Positions 14,493-21,647 of a stretch of 40,849 nt of DNA are shown piece by piece. Source of the DNA: a virus; IMG/VR virus record IMGVR_UViG_3300045836_000128, positions 1 to 40,849 of that record; one strand, written 5' to 3'. The position numbers and the translations under genes are program-made. The notes under the pieces were generated by a model. It was not told the DNA's origin and did not search any database. It saw nothing but the letters and a program-made list of their open reading frames with translations. The first letter of the stretch is position 1, and each line of letters opens with the position of its first letter.

Positions 14493-15176
14493 CTACGCCC
14501 GCGGTTGAAGAGGGGTTGCTCGCAGCGACGGGAACCACTGCTGGGCGCCGATGGCCTTGAGCAACCGCAGTTGCTGCCGCCGCTGACGCCGGGCCTCGAT
14601 CGCACGCTTCACGGCACGGCGGCGCTGCTTCGGTGGTGGCGGGACATCCTGGTTTCCGCCCCACTCCCAGCGCGGGGCCGCCGGGCCAGACCGCGGCTTG
14701 TCCCAGTCGCCGATGTGGATCAGCCGCAGCGCGTGCATGCGCTTGACCACGCGCATGAGCGCGTCGGGGTTCAAGCCCGTCTCTTCGGCCAGTTCCATGC
14801 GCGAATGCGGTCCTTCCTTCAGCGCACGCACGAGCGTGGTGAACGCGATCAGCGCTGGCCGCAGTGGCAGCCGCTCGCAGGCGACGACCTGGTGGCGAGA
14901 CGGCTTGCCGCGGCAGGTGAGTGGCGGCGCGGCGTCTGGCTTGTCGCCGAGCATGTAGAGCGGGCGAGGAACGACGTGCAGCGCCGGCTCGGACCAGCGG
15001 GCCACGTGGATCAGGCGGGCACGGTTCATCCGGCGCAGCAACAGCCGCACCGTTTCGACGTTCTTGCCGAGGTGGGCAGCGACCTCGGCAGAGGTGCTGC
15101 CCCTGTACGTGCCGCTCTTGCTCTTGAGAAAGGCAAGGATCTCGGCATAGCCGACGAGGGAGATCGGGGCGCCCAT
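14493..15176 (-). CDS. Tandem winged-helix DNA-binding protein, 227 aa
   Basis: Two winged-helix modules in a row. The first runs about residues 5-65 (GSTSAEVAAHLGKNVETVRL, then RRMNRARLIHVARW) and the second about 100-160 (SRMELAEETGLNPDALMRVV, then KRMHALRLIHIGDW). Both end in the same RLIHV/I-x-x-W pattern, so they are an internal duplication. The C-terminus is highly basic. Start at ATG 15176, overlapping the stop of the small upstream gene (TAATG). Probably a regulator or replication/recombination accessory protein; which one is not visible. Confidence 0.65.
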   Translation of the reverse strand: MGAPISLVGYAEILAFLKSKSGTYRGSTSAEVAAHLGKNVETVRLLLRRMNRARLIHVARWSEPALHVVPRPLYMLGDKPDAAPPLTCRGKPSRHQVVACERLPLRPALIAFTTLVRALKEGPHSRMELAEETGLNPDALMRVVKRMHALRLIHIGDWDKPRSGPAAPRWEWGGNQDVPPPPKQRRRAVKRAIEARRQRRQQLRLLKAIGAQQWFPSLRATPLQPRA

Positions 15177-15337
15177 TACTCGGCAACCTCTTCGTTCTCC
15201 AGCGCGGCGTGCACGGCTTCGGCCGGCAACCCGAAGCGCAGCGCGACCTGATGCACCGCGGTCTCCAGATCCTGGCCGGCGTGCATCGCGTCGAGCACCT
15301 CGCGGCGGATGCGGTCGATGGGGAAGATGCCGACCAT
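15176..15337 (-). CDS. Small acidic helical protein, 53 aa
   Basis: MVGIFPIDRIRREVLDAMHA and the following QDLETAVHQVALRFGLPAEA resemble a compact helical, possibly helix-turn-helix, protein. It overlaps the upstream gene (ATGA) and the downstream start (TAATG), so the three genes form a coupled chain. The perfect chaining and sensible composition support a real gene. Confidence 0.6.
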   Translation of the reverse strand: MVGIFPIDRIRREVLDAMHAGQDLETAVHQVALRFGLPAEAVHAALENEEVAE

Positions 15338-16623
15338 CAGGCCTCCCAGTTCTCGATGGCCACGGCGAGCTTCGGGGCCAGCTGCTGCATGTGTTCACGC
15401 AGCGCGGTCCACCAGGACTGCTCGGGCTTGGGGTGGGAAGGGAAGCGCGTCTGGAAGGCGTCGCCGAGGTGCGCCAGCAACTCCTGCACTTCGAGCAGCA
15501 GTTGCAGGTGCGCCTGCTCGTCGGCGGTGGCCAGCGGCTCGAACATCGTGATCGGGCCGGGATCGACCGGCACGCCCGCAGTCCCCATGCCGGGCGCCGC
15601 TTCGGCCTCGGGGAGCTGGTGGTTCTGCGGCGCCTCACCGGCGGGGGGCAAGGTGTCGGGTTGAAGCGACTGGGTTGCAAGCCCAGGGCTGCGCTCAAAC
15701 GTGGCTTGAGCCGGTGCTTCCTCGCTTCGTTGAATCTGGGCGGCTTCTGGCTCCGTATGCCCGGGGTTCTCCGCCGTCCCCGCCACGCATGCCGGCGTGT
15801 CGGCGGCGGCTACGGCAGCCACCGGTGCCGCGGCGCGCGCTTGCGCCGCTTCGAGTTCCTCCTGCTGCCGGCGCAGCGCCGCGGCCTGCTCTGCGAGCCG
15901 CTGGCGCTCGGCCGCCAGTTCGCGCGCTTGGCGCTCGTTCTCCAGGCGCTGCCGCTCCTGCTCTACGGCCAGACGCTCGGATTCAAGCGCCCGCTCGTGC
16001 TGCTCGCGCAGCACCGCCAACGTCGCTTCCTTCGCGAGCGAGGCCTCTTCGGCGAATTCTTCGAACACGGCAGCCGTGACGTCGATCGCCTCGACGTAGG
16101 CGATGCCATCGGCCAGCCGTTCGCTGGAGATGGCCTTGGTCTGCGCCTGGCTGGCGTAGCCTCGAATCGTGCCGATCGCTGCGCGGTGCTTCTGCTGGCG
16201 CGCTTCCTCGGCCTGGCGCTCGCGCTCCAGTTCCTGCTCGCGTTCGGTGATGATCTTGTCGATCTCGTCTTCGCGCGGCTGCACGATGGCGATCAGCCGA
16301 TCGGCCTCAGCCTCGGCGGCGCTCTTGCCTTCGTTGAGCGCCTTCTTCGCCTGGTCGCGCATGCGCTGCACCGCATAGCGCCCGTTCTCGCGCAGGTCGT
16401 GCCGTGCTTCCTTTGCGGCCTTCAAGCCCTTGGGTGTGGTCACGTCGAAGGCGACGGCCCGGTAACGTTCAGAGAGCGCCTGCAGGCTCTTCTCGGCCGG
16501 TCCGAACAGGGCGAGCACCGCCTGCTTGACGGTGAGCGGTTGCGCAACGGGAAGGGCCGGTGCGGCGGCCGGCGCGGGCATGGCCGCGTCGATGGGCGGG
16601 AACTCGAGCACTTCTTCGGACAT
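15337..16623 (-). CDS. Long coiled-coil phage protein in the recombination cluster, 428 aa
   Basis: Residues ~40-260 are nearly continuous charged helix (ITEREQELERERQAEEARQQ; QERQRLENERQARELAAERQ), a long coiled coil. A Pro/Glu-rich linker follows and then a short C-terminal domain with LHLQLLLEVQELLAHLGDA-like helices. Position just downstream of the exonuclease and annealing protein suggests an accessory recombination or nucleoid role; I see no catalytic motif. The start at 16623 has no unusual features. Confidence 0.6.
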   Translation of the reverse strand: MSEEVLEFPPIDAAMPAPAAAPALPVAQPLTVKQAVLALFGPAEKSLQALSERYRAVAFDVTTPKGLKAAKEARHDLRENGRYAVQRMRDQAKKALNEGKSAAEAEADRLIAIVQPREDEIDKIITEREQELERERQAEEARQQKHRAAIGTIRGYASQAQTKAISSERLADGIAYVEAIDVTAAVFEEFAEEASLAKEATLAVLREQHERALESERLAVEQERQRLENERQARELAAERQRLAEQAAALRRQQEELEAAQARAAAPVAAVAAADTPACVAGTAENPGHTEPEAAQIQRSEEAPAQATFERSPGLATQSLQPDTLPPAGEAPQNHQLPEAEAAPGMGTAGVPVDPGPITMFEPLATADEQAHLQLLLEVQELLAHLGDAFQTRFPSHPKPEQSWWTALREHMQQLAPKLAVAIENWEA

Positions 16624-16632
16624 GGCGATCTC

Positions 16633-17403
16633 CTAGAACAGGCTGGAGCGCAGCGGCTGCTGGGCCGCCGGCTGGATGGAATGGAGGACAGCGGCGGGTA
16701 CGGACTCCGGCCGGTCCCACGGCGGCGTCATGTCGTCGATGACCGGAGCCGGCCGACCCTGCCGGTGCTGCACATCGAACTCGCGGATGACCTGCGCCAT
16801 GTACTCGCGCGCGGCGCGCACCTTGGCGTCGATTTGCTCGTCGATCGCTCGATCACGCGTGACGGTCCAGGTCGTCAAGCGCATGTGCTCGGGGTAGTGG
16901 CGGACGAAGTGCAGCGACTGCGACTCAAAGCCGATCAGGTCTTCGGGGGTGTCGAGCAGGGCGTAGTTGACTTCCCACTCCTGGGCGTCCCACAGCCGCT
17001 GGTAGCCGCGCATCTGCCACTCGTAGTCCTTGTCGATGCACGCTTCCGTGACGATCGGGAAGGTCGCGATCGACCAGCTGCACTTCATATCGTGGCCGCG
17101 GCGCGCCGACGCGTCGAACAGGTCGCACTCGCCGGTCAGGAAGCCGTCAGTGCGGCGCTCGGTGTTCTTAGCCAGAGAGAGGCCGCGCACGCGGTTGAGC
17201 AGCGCGATGGCCTCAGCCTCCATGCGGAGGCCCTTCTCGATCTGCTTGCTGCTGATCTCGAAATCGACACCGAAGATCGCCTGCGCGGCGAGTTCGCGGA
17301 TGTAGGTCTTGGCGCCCTTAGACAGCGGGCCTTCGGACTTGCTCTTAGGCTCGGTCATGATCTTGCCAAGCGAGGAGCAGCGGATCAGGAGGTCGGTGTT
17401 CAT
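16633..17403 (-). CDS. Phage recombination exonuclease (YqaJ/lambda-Exo-like, PD-(D/E)XK fold)
   Basis: 5'-3' exonuclease of a phage two-component recombination system, paired with the annealing protein encoded just upstream. With the ATG at 17403 the product is 256 residues. It opens with IRCSSLGKIMTEPKS as in this family. KGLRMEAEAIALLN supplies the first acidic residue, and GFLTGECDLFD (Asp94) followed by GHDMKCSW (Asp105-x-Lys107) is the nuclease core. YEWQMRGYQRLWD carries the conserved Gln-x-x-Gly-Tyr motif. The start overlaps the annealing-protein stop by four bases. A longer frame to 17499 is a shadow. Confidence 0.87.
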   Translation of the reverse strand: MNTDLLIRCSSLGKIMTEPKSKSEGPLSKGAKTYIRELAAQAIFGVDFEISSKQIEKGLRMEAEAIALLNRVRGLSLAKNTERRTDGFLTGECDLFDASARRGHDMKCSWSIATFPIVTEACIDKDYEWQMRGYQRLWDAQEWEVNYALLDTPEDLIGFESQSLHFVRHYPEHMRLTTWTVTRDRAIDEQIDAKVRAAREYMAQVIREFDVQHRQGRPAPVIDDMTPPWDRPESVPAAVLHSIQPAAQQPLRSSLF

Positions 17404-18284
17404 GCGGCCTTGCCTCCTGCGCGCTGGGCACGCTTGCGCATGCCGCCGAAGTGCGGGTTCATCAGGGTGCGCTGCTTGTTGGAGAGGCTGCCCCACCACT
17501 TCGTCAGGGCGTCCATGCCTTCGTCGGCGGCGGTGTCGCCATCCATCTGCAGGCGTTCGGCTTCGGTCAGGCCGTCGTCGCCGGCCTGATCGCCCGGGTC
17601 TGGCTGGCGGCCACGCAGACGGCTTTCATCGTCCTCCCCGCCAGTCGGGGTGCCGGTGATCGCCAGCAGGCTTTGGCGCTTCAGGTAGCTCGCCGTCGCC
17701 TGCATGTTCTGCGTCGGCGTGTTGACGGTGAGGTCGCCGGGTGGTCCTTCCAGCTGCAGCGTCTCGACGTGACCGTCGCGGTGTTCGAGGTAACAGGTGA
17801 CCCACACCCAGCCGATGTCGCTCTCGACGCCGTTCTCCGACCACTTGCGCGTGCCGAACTTCTGATCGTGGCGGAAGCCGAAGCCGTGCTTCGATAGCGC
17901 CGGTGACAGCATGCCGACCACCCGGTCATATTCGGCCTGATCGAACGAGCCGCCGCGGCCGCGGTCCACGTGCTTGGTCTTCGGCACGATGATGTTTTCG
18001 CCGCGGAAAGCCGCGAAGTCGCGCCGGAAGGCGAGCACCGCCTCGCGCTGGCGCTCGCGCTCCTGGTCCTCGCGCAGTTCGCGCCGCAGCTGCAGCAACT
18101 CGCGGATCTCCTCCATGCTGGCGCCGCGCTGCACGGCGGTCTGCAGGAGTTGCACCGTAGGGTCAGCGGACATCTGCAGCGCGGGAACTTGGTGCTCCTG
18201 CTGCGGGGCTACGGGAAACTGCGGGCCCGGGGACTGGAGCTTGATCGCGGGTGCGTCCTGCTCGATGAGTTGGGCGGATTGCAT
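17400..18284 (-). CDS. ERF-family single-strand annealing recombinase, 294 aa
   Basis: The core AFRRDFAAFRGENIIVPKT, GSFDQAEYDRVVGMLSPAL, HGFGFRHDQKF, WVWVTCYLEHRDGH and the signature TQNMQATASYLKRQSLLAITG identify an ERF-type annealing protein. It binds ssDNA made by the adjacent exonuclease and anneals it to complementary strands. The N-terminal ~60 residues are Gln/Pro-rich and the C-terminus acidic. GGGAG precedes the ATG at 18284; the frame upstream of it is a shadow. Confidence 0.9.
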   Translation of the reverse strand: MQSAQLIEQDAPAIKLQSPGPQFPVAPQQEHQVPALQMSADPTVQLLQTAVQRGASMEEIRELLQLRRELREDQERERQREAVLAFRRDFAAFRGENIIVPKTKHVDRGRGGSFDQAEYDRVVGMLSPALSKHGFGFRHDQKFGTRKWSENGVESDIGWVWVTCYLEHRDGHVETLQLEGPPGDLTVNTPTQNMQATASYLKRQSLLAITGTPTGGEDDESRLRGRQPDPGDQAGDDGLTEAERLQMDGDTAADEGMDALTKWWGSLSNKQRTLMNPHFGGMRKRAQRAGGKAA

Positions 18285-18300
18285 GAACTCTCCCTTGGTG

Positions 18301-18498
18301 TCAGTGGTGGAGGGCGCCGAGCAGCACGGCCAGGGCGAGAGCCCAGCCGAGCCACTTCGCGGCTTCGCGCACGGCAAGGGCGGCGCGGCTGCGGCGCTTG
18401 TGGAAGGTGATGGCCGTGCCGTACTGCGCAGGCGACAGCGCCTGGCGAGGCGTGCTGTTCCAGGCGTGCGGCCGCGTGAGGAAGTCGGGCCGGTTCAT
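18301..18498 (-). CDS. Small protein with C-terminal membrane helix, 65 aa
   Basis: Soluble basic N-terminus (MNRPDFLTRPHAWNSTPRQA), then a C-terminal hydrophobic helix WLGWALALAVLLGAL. Overlaps the upstream gene by four bases. Function unknown; possibly a tail-anchored inner-membrane protein. Confidence 0.55.
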   Translation of the reverse strand: MNRPDFLTRPHAWNSTPRQALSPAQYGTAITFHKRRSRAALAVREAAKWLGWALALAVLLGALHH

Positions 18499-18764
18499 CG
18501 CGGCACCTGGACGATCAGCTCGGGCGCCGCGCACTGCAGGACAGCGGCGCACACGCTGCCGGCCACCACAGCGCCGATGAGCAGCTCCGCGGCGCGGCCC
18601 ATGCGCTTGCGGCGCACCGGGGAGGGGCAGGGCGAAGGGGAGAGCGCGCCCGGCATCTCGCTCAGTAGCACCTGGCTGTCCGCGATGCTCAGCGGCAGCG
18701 CGAGCGGTTGGGCATCCATCGCCACGTCGACGATGGCGGTTTGCGGGTCGAGGAAGTCGTGCAT
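18495..18764 (-). CDS. Small membrane protein, 89 aa
   Basis: N-terminal soluble part with IADSQVLLSEM, a Pro-rich linker, basic RRKRMGRAAE, then a hydrophobic helix LLIGAVVAGSVCAAVLQCA. Starts at ATG 18764, two bases before the stop of the next small membrane gene. No family recognised. Confidence 0.5.
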   Translation of the reverse strand: MHDFLDPQTAIVDVAMDAQPLALPLSIADSQVLLSEMPGALSPSPCPSPVRRKRMGRAAELLIGAVVAGSVCAAVLQCAAPELIVQVPR

Positions 18765-18765
18765 G

Positions 18766-18864
18766 TCAGCCTCCCAGGTTCGCAGCGAGAAGACCGAGCA
18801 CGCCGATGGCGAGCACGATCACGACGAAGGGGGCGCCGTCCGGCGCCAGCGGGCGCAGCTTCAT
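18766..18864 (-). CDS. Very small membrane protein, 32 aa
   Basis: MKLRPLAPDGAPFVVIVLAI followed by GVLGLLAANLGG: a short basic head and a single hydrophobic helix. Start ATG 18864, stop 18766. The gene fits exactly between its neighbours, and three consecutive small membrane genes lie here. Confidence 0.5.
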   Translation of the reverse strand: MKLRPLAPDGAPFVVIVLAIGVLGLLAANLGG

Positions 18865-18870
18865 GGCGCC

Positions 18871-19263
18871 TCAGAGGTCGGACGCGTGGAAGTGGGCGTG
18901 CTCGATCGCGAGCTGCGCGGCCAACTGCTGGCAGAGCACGCGCACGGAGGTGTCACTGCTCTTCATGCCGACGCCGACGATTGCGATGAACGACCGCATG
19001 TAGTTGTCGCCGCGGCCGTTCGGCGAGGCGAGCTGGTCGTAGACGACCTCGTGCAGCGGCGTGATGGTCTTGGCGAAGCCGGGGGTGCGAACGGCTTCCG
19101 CGGCGCGATGCTTCTCGATCGCCTGCAGGAACTCGACCATCAGCGCGACCTCGGCCTGCGAGTGCTCCTGGCGAGCGGCTTCAAGCCGATCGAAGTACTG
19201 GCCTTCGCCGCCAACGCGGCCGTTCCAGTTGGCCGGCGCCGGAATGAACGCTGTTGCATGCAT
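18871..19263 (-). CDS. First gene of the leftward early operon, unknown function, 130 aa
   Basis: ATG 19263 has GGAG about nine bases upstream; an ATG at 19296 would lie inside the promoter -10 element, so it is rejected. The protein is helical (YFDRLEAARQEHSQAEVALM, VEFLQAIEKHR, VLCQQLAAQLAIEHAHFHA) with one hydrophobic stretch (SFIAIVGVGM). As promoter-proximal gene it should be expressed immediately on derepression. No family recognised. Confidence 0.65.
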   Translation of the reverse strand: MHATAFIPAPANWNGRVGGEGQYFDRLEAARQEHSQAEVALMVEFLQAIEKHRAAEAVRTPGFAKTITPLHEVVYDQLASPNGRGDNYMRSFIAIVGVGMKSSDTSVRVLCQQLAAQLAIEHAHFHASDL

Positions 19264-19294
19264 CGCTTGCTCCCGAATCGTTGTTGACGAGAGC

Positions 19295-19323
19295 AATGTA
19301 GCGAAACGCTAGAGGACTGTCAA
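19295..19323 (-). promoter_or_regulatory. Leftward early promoter (PL-like)
   Basis: On the minus strand: TTGACA (19318-19323), exact 17-base spacer, TACATT (19295-19300). This is a near-consensus sigma-70 promoter for the 18871-to-6303 operon. Operator palindromes overlap both the -10/spacer and the -35 region, so repressor would block it. Confidence 0.85.
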
Positions 19324-19356
19324 GCGAGACGCTAGAGATGCGCTACGCGCGCGCTA
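19299..19356. promoter_or_regulatory. Left operators for the CI-like repressor
   Basis: TAGCGAAACGCTA (19299-19311) is a perfect 13-base palindrome around a central A. AAGCGAGACGCTA (19322-19334) is a variant, centres 23 bases apart. A weaker TACGCGCGCGCTA (19344-19356) follows 22 bases on. The first is identical to one in the repressor/Cro intergenic region, which identifies the repressor's recognition sequence. Confidence 0.8.
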
Positions 19357-19400
19357 TACGTATAGCTATCTTGAGTTCGCAGCTTGGTTATTCCACGCAC

Positions 19401-19423
19401 AAAAAAGCCCGCGCAAGGCGGGC
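19401..19423 (-). terminator. Intrinsic terminator of the repressor operon
   Basis: On the minus strand: GCCCGC, loop CTTGC, GCGGGC, then six T (complement of 19401-19406). It lies just past the end of the last gene of the repressor transcript and just before the leftward early promoter, so it insulates the two units. Confidence 0.85.
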
Positions 19424-19446
19424 CGAAGGGAGGAATGAAAGGGGGA

Positions 19447-19854
19447 CTACCGGTGCGATGCGGGTGCTGCGGCTGGAGTGGCGGCGGCAGCCATCGTTGG
19501 TGCAACGGGCGTCAACGTCTGAGCGCCGGTTGGCACGACAAGCACGATCGGTTGTGGAGCAGGGGAAGGCGTACTAGGCGCTTTCGACCCCATGTTGTTC
19601 AAGATGAAGGTCATCACGGCGACGCCCACGCCCGCGCTCCCGACGATCCACTTCACCATGTCCGAGAAGCCTTTGTGCACCTCTTCCTTGGTGGCGAGCG
19701 TGGGCAGCGTGGCCTCAATCTTGGCCATCGATTTCTCAAGTGCTGCTACTCGATCCATGTCAGGGGGGTCGGGTGGGTCACCGCCAATAGTATGGGACTG
19801 ACCCTCGGTGTGCAACGACCGTACCAGGCGAATAGCAGGCGTAATTTCCGACAT
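19447..19854 (-). CDS. Single-span membrane protein at the end of the repressor operon, 135 aa
   Basis: N-terminal soluble part, short coiled coil (VAALEKSMAKIEATLPTLAT), then a membrane helix IVGSAGVGVAVMTFILNNMG and a Pro/Ala-rich tail. Membrane proteins cotranscribed with a prophage repressor are often superinfection-exclusion or conversion factors; here that is inference. It is separated from the upstream gene by one base and followed by a terminator. Confidence 0.6.
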   Translation of the reverse strand: MSEITPAIRLVRSLHTEGQSHTIGGDPPDPPDMDRVAALEKSMAKIEATLPTLATKEEVHKGFSDMVKWIVGSAGVGVAVMTFILNNMGSKAPSTPSPAPQPIVLVVPTGAQTLTPVAPTMAAAATPAAAPASHR

Positions 19855-19855
19855 C

Positions 19856-20092
19856 TCAGCCCCTCCCCAGCTTAAGCACCATTTCTAGCAGCCCTTTGGC
19901 ATGAGGCATCGGGGGGTGCTCGTTCGTTTGCTGTCCAAAGCCATGCGCCACACGTTCGAGCACGGTGAAGAAGTCATCGTCAACAATGCCTCGGCGCTTC
20001 AGGGTGTTTATGAGCTCCATCTGCACCATGACCATGGCAAGAATCGCTTGCCCTGTCCCGTCGATCGGAGCGTCACCGTTCGCGTTGCTCAT
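19856..20092 (-). CDS. Small helical protein in the repressor operon, 78 aa
   Basis: Contains GQAILAMVMVQMELINTLKR, FFTVLERVAHGFGQQ and KGLLEMVLKLGRG. Amphipathic helices, no membrane helix. Overlaps the upstream HNH-like gene by 20 bases. Unknown function. Confidence 0.55.
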   Translation of the reverse strand: MSNANGDAPIDGTGQAILAMVMVQMELINTLKRRGIVDDDFFTVLERVAHGFGQQTNEHPPMPHAKGLLEMVLKLGRG

Positions 20093-20402
20093 TCAAGTCT
20101 CCAAGCCGCTGTTGCCATCCGGGTTTGCATTCCCAGCGGTCTTTAGCCTTGGCCGCTTCCACTGTCTGCCACTGCATGTTCGCCGGCTCGTCGCGGCCGC
20201 CGACGCACAACGCCTGTACGTGATCGATGATCCATCCGGGGCAACTGCCATGACTTTTGCCGGTGGAAGGGCATGGATGTTGCTGCTCGAATTGGGCGCG
20301 AGCCCAGTGCGCTCTCTGTTGTTTGCCTACGGCAGACCCAACGAAGGCCAGAGCGAGGCAAGGGGCTAGGGCGGCGAGCCGAGATATTCCAGTACGAGCC
20401 AT
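20073..20402 (-). CDS. Secreted HNH-nuclease-like protein, 109 aa
   Basis: Residues 1-26 are a signal peptide (ISRLAALAPCLALAFVGSA). The mature part contains CPSTGKSHGSCPGWIIDHVQ, then LCVGGRDEPANMQWQTVEAA and KAKDRWEC: an HNH-type core with the IDH histidine, GG.D, and NMQW asparagine, followed by the AK.KD..E motif. I recall the same pattern in small exported HNH proteins of Pseudomonas and Burkholderia phages. A periplasmic location is predicted. The gene overlaps its upstream neighbour by 37 bases and lies in the repressor operon, so it should be made in lysogens. Nuclease activity against incoming DNA is a hypothesis. Confidence 0.75.
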   Translation of the reverse strand: MARTGISRLAALAPCLALAFVGSAVGKQQRAHWARAQFEQQHPCPSTGKSHGSCPGWIIDHVQALCVGGRDEPANMQWQTVEAAKAKDRWECKPGWQQRLGDLNEQRER

Positions 20403-20803
20403 TCGTATCTGCGGATCTGGGCAGAGAGCAGGCCTGGAACCCCGTCCATCGTGGCTGAATACTTGCCGTCGCGCATGCTTCGGGTCACGGCAAGCACACC
20501 GTCATCGGTGCACGTCCAGTTGTCGGCGTCTTGAACAGCGCAATGGGAAAGCCTCGCGATGGCGGACCCGTCGTTGGCAACCACCGTTTGAGTCTCTCTC
20601 GCGACTGTGTAGGTGGTCCGCGGTCCTGCTGCCCACGTCACGCAACGGCTCCCGTCGGCATTGTGCTTCACGCAAGAGCGTTCGTACACGGTGCGCGAGT
20701 CACCGAACTCTGGCCATCCCATGGCAAACAACGCCAGCGCCACCGCCGCGAGAGTCGCAAGTGCACGCAGTCCATCGGCCATCGGCTGGGCCTGCGTGGT
20801 CAT
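20366..20803 (-). CDS. Membrane-anchored or exported protein downstream of the repressor, 145 aa
   Basis: An N-terminal hydrophobic helix (LRALATLAAVALALFAMGW) is followed by a Cys-containing extracytoplasmic-looking domain: YERSCVKHNADGSRCVTW, ARETQTVVANDGSAIARLSH, and CAVQDADNWTCTDDGVLAV. Four cysteines could form two disulfides. Start ATG 20803 overlaps the repressor stop (ATGA), so it is coupled to repressor translation. No family recognised. Confidence 0.65.
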   Translation of the reverse strand: MTTQAQPMADGLRALATLAAVALALFAMGWPEFGDSRTVYERSCVKHNADGSRCVTWAAGPRTTYTVARETQTVVANDGSAIARLSHCAVQDADNWTCTDDGVLAVTRSMRDGKYSATMDGVPGLLSAQIRRYEWLVLEYLGSPP

Positions 20804-21573
20804 AAGCGCTTGGCGTTCCAGGCTAGAACGACGCGCCCGAGCACAGCGAACTCCGCCTGGTGCTTCCCGTTGATCTCGTACGGCTCATAGCGGTCGTTGT
20901 CGGAGATCATCAAGAGAGACCCGCCCGGCCGGCGTTGGAGCCGCTTGATGTACAGCTCGTCGTTGAGGCTTAGCACATAGACCCCGTCCACCTTCACCTC
21001 GGTCACGCCACGGTCGACGAGAAGGATGTCACCATCCTCGAAGGTTCCCTTCATTGAGTCACCGAACCCGGTGACGAGGGCCAGGTTGGTGTGCGATGTG
21101 AACGTGGCGTTGCGACTGAGCCAAGCGCGGTTGACCGACATACTGGAGACCACCTCGTCGTGCTCCGGCGCAAACAGGCCACGGCCCATGGAGGCCACGG
21201 CGTTCGTCAGTGGTACCTCAATGTCGTCCGGCCGCGGCTGGAAGGCCGGAATTGTTCTAGCTCCCTGCTCTCCAGCGTAACGCATGCTTGCACCTGGAGT
21301 GGAGTGAAGTTGTTCACTAGGTACGTCCTCACTGTCGAACCATCCACGGCCCAGCCCAAATGCAGATTCGATGGCACCCGCCACTGGATCACCGACTGAG
21401 CGCGGGTTGCCAGAGGGAAGGCGCACGCCTTTGATGATTTGCGTCAGCGTCTGGTAGTTCAGGTCGGCTTTTGCCGCGACCTCCTTGACGCCGCCGGGCG
21501 TGTTGTCCACAAGCCATTTCAGCTTGCGTAGCCGGCGCTCTTTTCTGGTTTCCATGAGCGCAGTTTCTAGCAT
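20800..21573 (-). CDS. CI-like phage repressor with S24 (LexA-type) peptidase domain
   Basis: Maintains lysogeny by binding the 13-base palindromes on both sides. The N-terminal domain is a helix-turn-helix (GGVKEVAAKADLNYQTLTQI). The C-terminal S24 domain shows the catalytic Ser173 in GDSMKGTFEDGDILLVDRG and Lys210 in ELYIKRL, 37 residues apart as usual, so RecA-stimulated self-cleavage is expected. An Ala-Gly at residues 100-101 could be the cleavage site. Start: ATG 21573 has AGAGG upstream, whereas the ATG at 21555 lacks a ribosome site. An operator overlaps the 21573 start, suggesting autoregulation. It heads a five-gene operon ending at the 19401-19423 terminator. Confidence 0.92.
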   Translation of the reverse strand: MLETALMETRKERRLRKLKWLVDNTPGGVKEVAAKADLNYQTLTQIIKGVRLPSGNPRSVGDPVAGAIESAFGLGRGWFDSEDVPSEQLHSTPGASMRYAGEQGARTIPAFQPRPDDIEVPLTNAVASMGRGLFAPEHDEVVSSMSVNRAWLSRNATFTSHTNLALVTGFGDSMKGTFEDGDILLVDRGVTEVKVDGVYVLSLNDELYIKRLQRRPGGSLLMISDNDRYEPYEINGKHQAEFAVLGRVVLAWNAKRL

Positions 21574-21635
21574 CTCGCTTGAGCCTCTATGGTTGTGAAT
21601 TAGCGTGACGCTTGACCGACTCTAGCGAAACGCTA
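21568..21635. promoter_or_regulatory. Right operators between repressor and Cro-like gene
   Basis: Three sites: TAGCGAAACGCTA (21623-21635, between -35 and -10 of the rightward promoter), TAGCGTGACGCTT (21601-21613, overlapping its -35), and TAGCATCTCGCTT (21568-21580, inverse AAGCGAGATGCTA, at the repressor start). Centre spacing is 22 and 33 bases. Strength order and use of the third site for autoregulation are inference. Confidence 0.8.
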
Positions 21636-21639
21636 CAAT
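21612..21639 (+). promoter_or_regulatory. Rightward early promoter (PR-like)
   Basis: TTGACC (21612-21617), 16-base spacer, TACAAT (21634-21639). Transcription would start near 21646, only about two bases before the Cro-like ATG, so the first gene is probably translated from a leaderless or near-leaderless mRNA. Confidence 0.8.
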
Positions 21640-21647
21640 GCGCTCGC

